Shown here in pieces: positions 29,635-36,893 of a stretch of DNA of 36,893 nt. The stretch's first letter is position 1. Each line of letters starts with the position of its first letter. The notes below the pieces were generated by a model. That model was given only the letters and a program-made list of their open reading frames with translations, was not told the origin of the DNA and did no database searches. A program made the position numbers and the translations under genes. Source of the DNA: Caulochytrium protostelioides (taxonomy: Eukaryota; Chytridiomycota; Caulochytriomycetes; Caulochytriales; Caulochytriaceae); the NCBI GenBank assembly GCA_003615045.1, contig ML014291.1, positions 1 through 36,893 on the forward strand, written 5' to 3'.

Positions 29635-31431
29635 ATGGCCCTGTCGACGGCACACGCGCGCGCCCTGAGCGCGCTACACGAGGCCGTGTCGCGTCAGACG
29701 TACTGGGCCGCGCTCGCGCGCAGCGGCCATCTTTCGCTCGGCGGGCTGTACCCGATCGCCTCCGCGAGATCGGGACATAACGAAGGCCCGCCGGCGCCGA
29801 ATGCGATGATTGGCGACGTGCCGTCAGATGCGGACCCTGGCCATGCCGCTGGCGTCGCGGCCACTGACGTCTGTGCGACGCTCATCGAGGCTTGTGAATC
29901 GCTGACCAACCATGTCCAGCGTTGGCTCACCGGCGGCTCCGGTGGTAGTTACGACCCCCCGGCGATGCATGACGGCAGCCCTGATGGCGACCGCACGCCA
30001 ACGTTGCTCGCCGTGCTGCCACATTTACAGTGCATCAGCAATCTTGCGATCTTGCTCGCGCTGCACGGTGCTCGCGGCGGTGCCATCGACGCTGCTTCTG
30101 TCGTGGCGCCTCATCAAGCCATGCTGCTAGGCCGCGTCTCGGCGGTCTTGTCCACCCTCATTCCCTGGCTGGCGGAACCCATGGACGACCGCGCGCTCAG
30201 CTATATCGGCAACCGAAGGCCGGCTCAGGTTTCGGCGTCAACCACCCAGGAGATGCTGATGCTGCCCTTCGTGAGGGCGATGAGTGAGCTCCTCGATAGC
30301 CTCGCGGCCTGGTCCGCGCAGCTGCAGACCGTGAGTCCTCCGGCGGCATCCGCCTCGCTCCCTCGCGTCGGCGGTCATCAAGCACGGCTACTCCATGTCC
30401 TCGACGTTTGGTCGGACGAGCGCGGATGGATGACCCACGCTGCACTGCTCGACTATGTCTGCGCTGCCTATGGGCTGCGGTACGGCCGCGACGCCACGGC
30501 CCTCTGCGCCCAGCCAGCCGCTGTGCGACCTCACGCTAACGGCGCGCCATGGCGAGAGCCGGCGATGTCCAGTCCGGCGCCGTGCTGGTTGGTTGTTACG
30601 CTGCAAGCATTTTGGGAGCCGCATCTCGCCGAAGACGACCGATGGCGCAGCCTCGTCCAGCTGACCCGCACGTTCGACCCATTACGTCGCCCCAGCGTCA
30701 CCCACAGTCGCAGCATGCATGACAACTGTCGGAGTGATGATGCTGAACATCCAACGAGCGCTGTCAGCAGTGCGACCACCCTCCGCCCGAGTGGCAGCGG
30801 CGAGATCGATCGACCGCCTCATGTGGCCGGCCCCCGGCCGGCCACGTGGTCCACCGGCGACACTACTGCGACAGCAGCTCAATCGCATGAGACCCTTCAT
30901 GCCAGCAGCTCGAGCGTAGTGCCCGCCGCGGCTTTCAAGCTGTCGCCCTCGCCCGTCCCGCGGCCTGCGCTGCTCGGCCCACGGCCGCTGGCGTCGTCCT
31001 CGCAAGCCTTGGCATCCTCGGACCCCCCGATCCCGTTTCCGCGGTCCGAAGTCAGGCCGTCGACCTGCCCTCTCGAGGGCACGGAGGGTAGTCCACCGTG
31101 GCGTTCGGCCATTCTCAAAGTGTTTCCGTCCCAAGGATTTCTGCGCGAGTATACTTCGTCTGCCGCGCCATCAGCGGTGGGGTCGTCGGGGGAGTCTCTG
31201 ACTCCAGATGGAGGGGAGGATGCGGCGGATCCCGAAGCCGTGGGCGCCGAGCTCGTCGGGGAGTATCTGCTGCGGGGCGCGCGGCTGGCCGCCGGGTCAT
31301 CGAGCCAGGAGGGCCATTGTCTGCATTTGGGCCTCACGAACGGCGTGCAGCTCCACATCCGGTTCAAAGACACGAGGGCCTGCGACACGTGGTCGCAGCT
31401 CTTTCACGCGACGCTTTCTCACTCTGCATAA
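29635..31431 (+). CDS. Hypothetical protein, possible C-terminal PH-like domain
   Basis: A 598-residue protein of unrecognised family. The N-terminal half (about 1-340) looks folded and mostly helical, with Leu/Ala-rich segments such as ALSALHEAVSRQTYWAALARSG, HLQCISNLAILLALHG and PFVRAMSELLDSLAAWSAQLQ, and a WSDERGWMTHAALLDYVCAAYGL stretch. The middle (about 345-520) is Ser/Pro-rich and disordered. The last about 60 residues (EYLLRGARLAA ... CLHLGLTNGVQLHIRFKDTRACDTWSQLFHATL) resemble the end of a PH domain: alternating beta strands followed by a helix with a conserved-type Trp. That is only a tentative reading; a lipid- or protein-binding role would follow. Start: the ATG at 29635 (MALSTAHAR); the frame above opens with TTG. 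The gene is convergent with the PLC gene, 146 bp apart. Confidence 0.6.
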   Translation: MALSTAHARALSALHEAVSRQTYWAALARSGHLSLGGLYPIASARSGHNEGPPAPNAMIGDVPSDADPGHAAGVAATDVCATLIEACESLTNHVQRWLTGGSGGSYDPPAMHDGSPDGDRTPTLLAVLPHLQCISNLAILLALHGARGGAIDAASVVAPHQAMLLGRVSAVLSTLIPWLAEPMDDRALSYIGNRRPAQVSASTTQEMLMLPFVRAMSELLDSLAAWSAQLQTVSPPAASASLPRVGGHQARLLHVLDVWSDERGWMTHAALLDYVCAAYGLRYGRDATALCAQPAAVRPHANGAPWREPAMSSPAPCWLVVTLQAFWEPHLAEDDRWRSLVQLTRTFDPLRRPSVTHSRSMHDNCRSDDAEHPTSAVSSATTLRPSGSGEIDRPPHVAGPRPATWSTGDTTATAAQSHETLHASSSSVVPAAAFKLSPSPVPRPALLGPRPLASSSQALASSDPPIPFPRSEVRPSTCPLEGTEGSPPWRSAILKVFPSQGFLREYTSSAAPSAVGSSGESLTPDGGEDAADPEAVGAELVGEYLLRGARLAAGSSSQEGHCLHLGLTNGVQLHIRFKDTRACDTWSQLFHATLSHSA

Positions 31432-31577
31432 CCCAGTCCCGTAGTTTTTCAGGATGCAGTGTGCGTATGCCAAAAAATATACAGAAAGTTTGTATACGTT
31501 TGTATACGTTGAAGCGCGCCTTTCTGCGAGATCGAAATCGTTCGCGGTACGGCCGACTCGGTTATTGCGGTGTCACA

Positions 31578-34500
31578 CTAATCCCGAGGCGCCGGATCCA
31601 AGTGAATGTGCAGAAAGAGGGTCGAAAAGCGCATGAGGTCACCCGTACTGTCGCGTAGGGGCACATGACGATACCCTTGCGCCAGATTGGCCACGCAGAC
31701 GGACGATTCGCCCAGCACCGTCTTAGAATCGAGCTTGTCCATCTCGTGGACCACAATACGGAGCAGCGTCAGTTCGGCCCGCTGTACAGGGAAGCTGAAC
31801 GCAGTATCCCAGGCGGCATTGAGGCCGTTGCTTTCGACGGCCGGCGAGCGCGCCCGGAACGTGTCCACCGGGTGCCGCGCCTGTGGGAGACTGTTGCTGG
31901 GCACAAGCTCGACGGGGCATGCGGCATCCCGGTCGCTGGAGAGCGACGCGGTGCCCGTGGTTTTGCGGCTCTGCGACGTGACGGGTGACAAATCGTGCGG
32001 CGGACGGAAGGCGAACGACGGGACTGGCCATGGATGAAAGCTGGATGATGCCCCCGCCACCGCCGTCATGGCGGCGGAGAGTTGGCTCGATCTCGTGTGC
32101 GAAAGTGCCGCAGGGGAAACCACGTCTGCGGGCAGCGGCATGATGAGGGTTTCACGCGACGCATGGCATGGTCGCATCGAGGCGGTTCGTGAAGGAAGGC
32201 CCAGCCGCGGGCCAATAACTTCGATTTCGACGGCGACGTGGATGGTAGCGCGCGACCCGACATCCTTGGCCGAGGCGAGGTGCTGGCCCGAGATAATCCG
32301 AATTGACAGCGTCTGAACTGGCGGCACGATGTCGAGCGGCGGGCGTAGGACATAGCCACAGCCGCCGTTGCTTTCAAAGAAGGCTTGCTCGAGCTGCAGA
32401 CCACGGTCGCGCGTCTGGCGGTTAAGGGCGACGAGCTGAATCCCGTGCGCCCAGTAGGCTACGGGATCCATGTTGGACGAGTTAAGGCGCAGGCGGTCGG
32501 GATACACCCGCACGAGGGTATTGGAGTGCGCCGTCGTGGACGGCAGCGTGGCGACGCCGTCGGCGGCAAGGCCAAGAGTTGCCGCGGGCGCCGCGATGGA
32601 AAAGTAACTGGCAGCCTTCTTTTCACTCAACGACACGACGGGGAGCGTCTCGGCCTCAAGGCCGATGAACTTGGCAGACGGCAGCGCCACCAGCTCGAGT
32701 AAACGCTGGCTCTTGACCAGGTTTTTTTGCGCTTTGGTGCTGACGCGGAACGGGACAGGCGCGAGCGACGGCACAACGGTTGCGGCGGTATGGCCAAGCG
32801 GCAGTGGCAGAAGCGACGGCGGCGGAAGAAGGGGCCCCGGTGGCAAAGCGATGGGCGTGGTCGCGCGGGTGGCACGCTCGGTGGCATTCGATGCCGCACT
32901 GGCGGTCATACTCATCGCGCATGGCCCCGCCAAGGCAGGCAGACTTCGCGTCGAGCCTGGCGTGGCCGACCCAGGCCGTCCCGTGGCCGCGGCCGCGGCC
33001 TGGGGAACCGACGCCGCGCTATCGAGCCGGGAGAGCGACGCGAACACCTGGTCCTCGGGGTTCAACGCCAAATGGCGATGCGCCTCGGTCAGCTCATAGG
33101 ACCCAACCGGGGTCATGGTCGGCGTCGGCGTCGTGTTGGTCGAATGTGGGCTCATTACGTGGTCGCGGAGCACCTTCGCTTTGAGGAGTATACGCCCCTT
33201 GAGCGCTTCTGGCGAGGGCAGGTCGTGGGCATGAGCATAGTGCCGTCCATGGCCCGTGTAGAGCTGTTCGCCGAAGGTGCGGCAGAGCACCTCGGCCATA
33301 CGGGTCTGCTGCTCTTCGGAGCAGTGGAGCTCGAGCGACAGGATAACGGGATAAGGGCTCGCTACGAAAGCGTACCGCGCAATAGCCTCGATCGTCTCGG
33401 TGAACGAGATGCGGCCGGTAAGGGTCCGGCCGTGGTAGATCAGCGGCAGCCCGCTCGGGCCCTCCCAGCAGTCGAGCTCGACGCAGCGACAACCTTGCTG
33501 CAGTGCGCGGATATAGGCTTCCGGCGAAGAAGGCCCAGTGATTTGATCGCCCAGGAGATAGGTGTTGTGGCTTGTAGAGATGTAGTAGCGGGACAACGGT
33601 TTTGTCATGTCCTGCCAGACGCGGCGGACGCGAGCCTTCTGCGCGACAGCGTTGTTGGCCGAGATGAGGAACGCCGAAAAATGATCCGAGTCCATGTAGC
33701 CTTGCTCACCCAGGAGGTCGCCTGTTTTGTACTTGTTCCAGACTTTGAGAATCAGGGTCGCGTCGTCCGCATTGCGCTGCACGTCGATCCAGAACCGGCG
33801 AAAGTCGGCCAGCGTCATGCGGTAGGGATCTTCGCTGCAGCACAGCGAGAACAGATAGTTAACTTCCGGGCGAAATCGTAGCATCCGGTAGAGCCGCTCG
33901 AACGCATCAAGCGTGATCATTTGACCGTCGTTGCAAAGACGCGCTTGCTTGAATGTCGATTTGAGCTCTTTTTGCGAGAGGCACAGCGACAGTTTCCGCA
34001 TCACGATGCCGGCCTGATCGAGCGTCAACATGTGCTGCTCGGACGGCGTGCGCAGCAGCCGTGGCAGCGCGAGGTGTAGCAAACTCGACGAACTACCCGT
34101 GGCCCCGCCACTGTTACCGCTGTTGCCTGACGCGCTGCTGCCACCGCCCGCCGCCACGCGAACCTCGTGCCAGCACTTATGAATCCACGCGACAATGTTT
34201 TTGGGCAGCGCCATCGGATTCTGCGAGTCGCTGATCTGCGTTTGGCCCACGAGCATATGGAGTCCCGAGACCCACAGCGACGACTGCAGTGCTGACTGCG
34301 CGCACAAATTAAGCATTTTATACTTGCCACGGTCCACGTAGATCAGACTGAAGCAGCGGGCCTCGCGCGCCGGGTCACGGGCACCGTGGAGCTCGAACGC
34401 GCGCGTATTCTGCCCGAGCCGGATCTCCCGCAGTGCATGGAAGTCGATGCGACGCTCCTTGTGCCGTTTGGGTGTCTCCCACGAGATAATCTGGAGTTGC

Positions 34501-35270
34501 GGGTCCACGCGAATCCGTCGATCCTGCGGCTTCGAGCTCGGTTTGTTGGGGATCTTCGTCATCACCATTCCCTCAGCAAGCAGTGCTGGAATCTGGGCGA
34601 CTTCGACGTCGGCGAGCGACCGCAGCGACGGCGATGTCACGGCCGCCGCGACGGCGGCCGATGCGGACGCCAGATATGGCATCGTATACAGTTCGTCTTC
34701 CGACGAGACGCCGCCGCCGCCGCCACCACCACCGCTGTTGACTAATTCGGGAGGTGTCGTCAACCACTGCGAGGCCTCGCCATGGCTCATTGCCGCGGCC
34801 GTGCAGGGTCCCGGCTCATTGTTGAGAGGCAAGGGGAGCAGTGAAAGAGCACCTCGACCGGCCGACGGCGCGGTCTCGGCCCGGCGGGGCCCTTGACTCG
34901 GCCGCGTGGTCGTCATGACGGGCACGGACACCGGTAGTGCTCCTGAACCGGGTTGAGGTCCGGTTATAGGTGCCGAGGCTGGCGCGGCCGCAGGCGCCGG
35001 CTGGGCGAGCACGACGGGGGTCAGGCGCATGGATCGCGGCCCTTCGTCGGTTGGCCCGTCTATTCTGCCGTGGCTGTCAGCAGCGACGACGTCAACGTCG
35101 GCATCCGGACAAGCTGCGGACGCGCGGCGGTGGAACGGGTGCGACGTGCCGCGCATGCGCATGCGGTGCAGCTCGAGGCGGTGGTACCAAGGCGTCCCGC
35201 TGTCGTTCGCGCTCGATCGCGGATCCCGAGCGCACGTGACGCTTTCCACGACCGGATCGTAGGGCGCCAT
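31578..35270 (-). CDS. Phosphoinositide-specific phospholipase C (PLC-delta-like)
   Basis: A 1230-residue enzyme that would hydrolyse PIP2 to IP3 and diacylglycerol at the plasma membrane in a calcium-dependent way. Domain order: a disordered N-terminus (about 1-225), PH domain (about 230-350), EF-hand-like region (about 405-555, with the degenerate loop LCNDGQMITLDAF), catalytic X box (about 560-700), variable linker (about 700-865), Y box (about 870-980) and C2 domain (about 985-1215). The two catalytic histidines are visible: His568 in TSHNTYLL and His613 in IYHGRTLTG, 45 residues apart as in mammalian PLC-delta. ELDCWEG and VILSLELHCS are also intact. The C2 domain is interrupted by roughly 130 Ser/Ala-rich residues. 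Start at ATG 35270; the upstream in-frame codons begin with GTG. It shares its upstream region with the divergent succinyl-CoA ligase gene. Confidence 0.95.
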   Translation of the reverse strand: MAPYDPVVESVTCARDPRSSANDSGTPWYHRLELHRMRMRGTSHPFHRRASAACPDADVDVVAADSHGRIDGPTDEGPRSMRLTPVVLAQPAPAAAPASAPITGPQPGSGALPVSVPVMTTTRPSQGPRRAETAPSAGRGALSLLPLPLNNEPGPCTAAAMSHGEASQWLTTPPELVNSGGGGGGGGVSSEDELYTMPYLASASAAVAAAVTSPSLRSLADVEVAQIPALLAEGMVMTKIPNKPSSKPQDRRIRVDPQLQIISWETPKRHKERRIDFHALREIRLGQNTRAFELHGARDPAREARCFSLIYVDRGKYKMLNLCAQSALQSSLWVSGLHMLVGQTQISDSQNPMALPKNIVAWIHKCWHEVRVAAGGGSSASGNSGNSGGATGSSSSLLHLALPRLLRTPSEQHMLTLDQAGIVMRKLSLCLSQKELKSTFKQARLCNDGQMITLDAFERLYRMLRFRPEVNYLFSLCCSEDPYRMTLADFRRFWIDVQRNADDATLILKVWNKYKTGDLLGEQGYMDSDHFSAFLISANNAVAQKARVRRVWQDMTKPLSRYYISTSHNTYLLGDQITGPSSPEAYIRALQQGCRCVELDCWEGPSGLPLIYHGRTLTGRISFTETIEAIARYAFVASPYPVILSLELHCSEEQQTRMAEVLCRTFGEQLYTGHGRHYAHAHDLPSPEALKGRILLKAKVLRDHVMSPHSTNTTPTPTMTPVGSYELTEAHRHLALNPEDQVFASLSRLDSAASVPQAAAAATGRPGSATPGSTRSLPALAGPCAMSMTASAASNATERATRATTPIALPPGPLLPPPSLLPLPLGHTAATVVPSLAPVPFRVSTKAQKNLVKSQRLLELVALPSAKFIGLEAETLPVVSLSEKKAASYFSIAAPAATLGLAADGVATLPSTTAHSNTLVRVYPDRLRLNSSNMDPVAYWAHGIQLVALNRQTRDRGLQLEQAFFESNGGCGYVLRPPLDIVPPVQTLSIRIISGQHLASAKDVGSRATIHVAVEIEVIGPRLGLPSRTASMRPCHASRETLIMPLPADVVSPAALSHTRSSQLSAAMTAVAGASSSFHPWPVPSFAFRPPHDLSPVTSQSRKTTGTASLSSDRDAACPVELVPSNSLPQARHPVDTFRARSPAVESNGLNAAWDTAFSFPVQRAELTLLRIVVHEMDKLDSKTVLGESSVCVANLAQGYRHVPLRDSTGDLMRFSTLFLHIHLDPAPRD

Positions 35271-36258
35271 GGCGCCCACGGGTATGTATGAGGACGCCGC
35301 TGCGGTTCGCCGGAGGCCGCGATGGCGGCGGTTTCGTCAGCCGGTATCAGCGAAATCGGTGGGATACTCGATAGCAAGGATTTGGCAGGTGTGGCGTGAC
35401 GTCGCTTTCGGAATATCAGGCACCGGGTATTCAGATTTGGGTATCAAGTATGACGTGTCGCGACGTTTAGATCAAGACGGTCTTATCACAAGGAGGCATC
35501 AGGCGTCACGGCGCGGACCGGTTGATCGCTGGCGGCAGTGACCAGCAGGGACTCCGGCTTCAAGGACGGTCAGGGACGGTCAGGGACGGCCAGGAACGGT
35601 CAGGGATGGTTCAGAGACCTGGGTCCCGGGCCTCACTGGTCTGCCGCTAGGTCCACAGGCCCCATAGCACCCGGGAATCGATGAGTGGAGGCGACATCAC
35701 CGCTCGGTGAGGCGGCACGGCCATGAAGGCGGGTCGGCCGATCGCTGTTTCATACTACGCGGGGCCTCGAACGGCGGCAGCCTTCGTGGTGGAGTGCGCT
35801 GGGCAATGCCACTTCCCCCCTGCGGCGGACCCGCACCGGGGACCCGCACCCTACTGGCGGCGTGCGGGGCGGACGTGCATGGCGGTGGCCACCTACGGGG
35901 CCCAACGATTCTTCGACGGCAGAGCTCGATGTGGCGTTGGCCGTCGGCCACCGAAAGTCGCGATGCACCGTCGGCTAGGGCCAGCGGATCACGCGACCAT
36001 CACTACGACGGGAACCCTATCCGATCGCTCCGACCGCGGATATCGACAAAAAAAAAGCACTTCATACCTGTCAATGGTAACACGACAGCTTCCGCCGTCC
36101 CAACGGAAGCCCGGAAGCTTTAGCACCAGCGTGTACTTTGAGTACCTGTCACTTCCCCTCCGTGTGTATGCCGCTTCTCCCCCCTCACGACCGTGCCGCT
36201 CGCCACCCTCTGCCCTTCCCCTCTATTTACCCGCCCACCCCGTCGTCCCTTCCACAGT
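35271..36258. other. Divergent promoter region between PLC and succinyl-CoA ligase genes
   Basis: About 1 kb with no supported gene. It contains a five-unit 10-bp tandem repeat, TGACGTCG and TGACGTGT motifs at about 35397 and 35450 (half matches to a CRE/ATF site) and a pyrimidine-rich 5' UTR near 36150-36250. Confidence 0.5.
35561..35610. repeat. Five-copy 10-bp tandem repeat (CAGGGACGGT-type)
   Basis: Units at 35561, 35571, 35581, 35591 and 35601, each 10 bases with at most one or two differences from CAGGGACGGT. Confidence 0.9.
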
Positions 36259-36893
36259 ATGCTTCGCGCCTCTCACTTCGCGACGCGCCTCGGCCGCCAG
36301 CACGCCGCGGCGGCGGTCCGCTGCGCCGCCGTGCAGCAGTCGCAACAGCGTCGCACGCTGTCGATTCACGAGCACCTGTCGATGGGCTTGCTGCGCGAGT
36401 ATGGCGTGCCCGTGCCCGCCGGCCAGGTCGCGACGTCGCCCGTCGAGGCCGAGGCCGCTGCGGCGGCTATGAAGACCGAGGATACCGTGCTGAAGGCGCA
36501 GGTGCTTGCCGGCGGTCGTGGCAAGGGCCACTTCACGGGTTCGAACCTGCAGGGTGGCGTCAAAATCCTGGGCAGCCCCGAGGAGGTTGGCATTTACGCG
36601 GCCAAGATGCTAGGCAACAAGCTCGTCACGAAGCAGACGGGCGCCGCAGGCCGCATCTGCAACGCCGTGTATGTGGCTGAGCGCAAGTACGTCCGCAAGG
36701 AATACTACTTCGCCATTATCATGGACCGCGCCTCAGGCGGTCCGTGCATTATCGCGTCGAGCCAGGGCGGCATGGACATTGAGACCGTCGCCAAGGAAAG
36801 CCCCGAGGCGATTGTGACGCACCCCATCAGCCTGGAGACGGGCTTGACGACGAAGGAGGCGCAGTCGGTCGCGACCAAGCTCGGCTTTGTCGG
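36259..36893 (+). CDS. Succinyl-CoA ligase beta subunit, mitochondrial (5' part, cut by window end)
   Basis: The first 211 codons are seen and the frame runs off the window. An N-terminal presequence of about 33 residues is rich in Arg/Ala/Gln with no acids (MLRASHFATRLGRQH...QQRRTLS). The mature part begins at IHEHLSMGLLREYGVPVPAG, the standard start of the ATP-grasp beta subunit. KAQVLAGGRGKGHF holds the glycine-rich nucleotide-binding loop, and YVAERKYVRKEYYFAIIMDRASGGP is the second ATP-grasp signature. The enzyme makes ATP or GTP from succinyl-CoA in the TCA cycle, with an alpha subunit encoded elsewhere. The residues that fix the nucleotide specificity and the CoA-side C-terminal domain lie outside the window. 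ATG 36259 is the first in the frame and gives a sensible presequence. No intron is seen so far. Confidence 0.95.
   Translation, partial: MLRASHFATRLGRQHAAAAVRCAAVQQSQQRRTLSIHEHLSMGLLREYGVPVPAGQVATSPVEAEAAAAAMKTEDTVLKAQVLAGGRGKGHFTGSNLQGGVKILGSPEEVGIYAAKMLGNKLVTKQTGAAGRICNAVYVAERKYVRKEYYFAIIMDRASGGPCIIASSQGGMDIETVAKESPEAIVTHPISLETGLTTKEAQSVATKLGFV

Overview
This window is nuclear DNA of a eukaryote with a GC-rich, fairly compact genome. It is most likely a fungus, possibly an early-diverging (zoosporic) lineage, but that placement is an inference from gene content. The reasons are: GT-AG introns of 97-483 bp in otherwise long uninterrupted genes; a tRNA with internal A and B boxes and a T-run terminator; mitochondrial-type presequences; and a set made of an NDR/Cbk1-type kinase, a PI-PLC, an Argonaute with a DEDD tetrad and a DUF4211 protein. 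Coding third positions are strongly G/C, so nearly every strand and frame of the GC-rich spacers carries meaningless open frames.

Layout. 1-4071: a tRNA-Ile(AAT), a gene-poor spacer with microsatellites, then a homeodomain transcription factor (minus). 4072-9000: about 4.9 kb without a recognisable gene, with short repeats, a perfect palindrome and a polypyrimidine tract. 9001-10347: a divergent Der1/derlin-like membrane protein (minus). 11987-14746: an acidic DUF4211 (CCDC82-like) protein. 15145-17932: a full Argonaute gene with one intron. 18571-19239: a possible small tail-anchored protein. 20061-23765: cytosolic threonyl-tRNA synthetase with one intron and an in-frame intein. 25341-27503: an NDR/LATS-family AGC kinase. 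28035-29075: a mitochondrial rhodanese-domain protein with one intron. 29635-31431: an unrecognised protein with a possible PH-like C-terminus, convergent with 31578-35270, a phosphoinositide-specific phospholipase C. 36259 to the window end: the first 211 codons of the mitochondrial succinyl-CoA ligase beta subunit, divergent from the PLC gene.

The main discovery candidate is the 450-residue intein in threonyl-tRNA synthetase. It is inserted exactly before the catalytic zinc-ligand cysteine, so that cysteine is also the +1 splicing nucleophile. It keeps both acidic residues of a two-motif LAGLIDADG homing endonuclease, carries an odd low-complexity linker between those motifs, and has glycine in place of the usual penultimate histidine. 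The genes do not form a pathway together. They are independent housekeeping and signalling genes, as expected of a eukaryotic chromosome segment.
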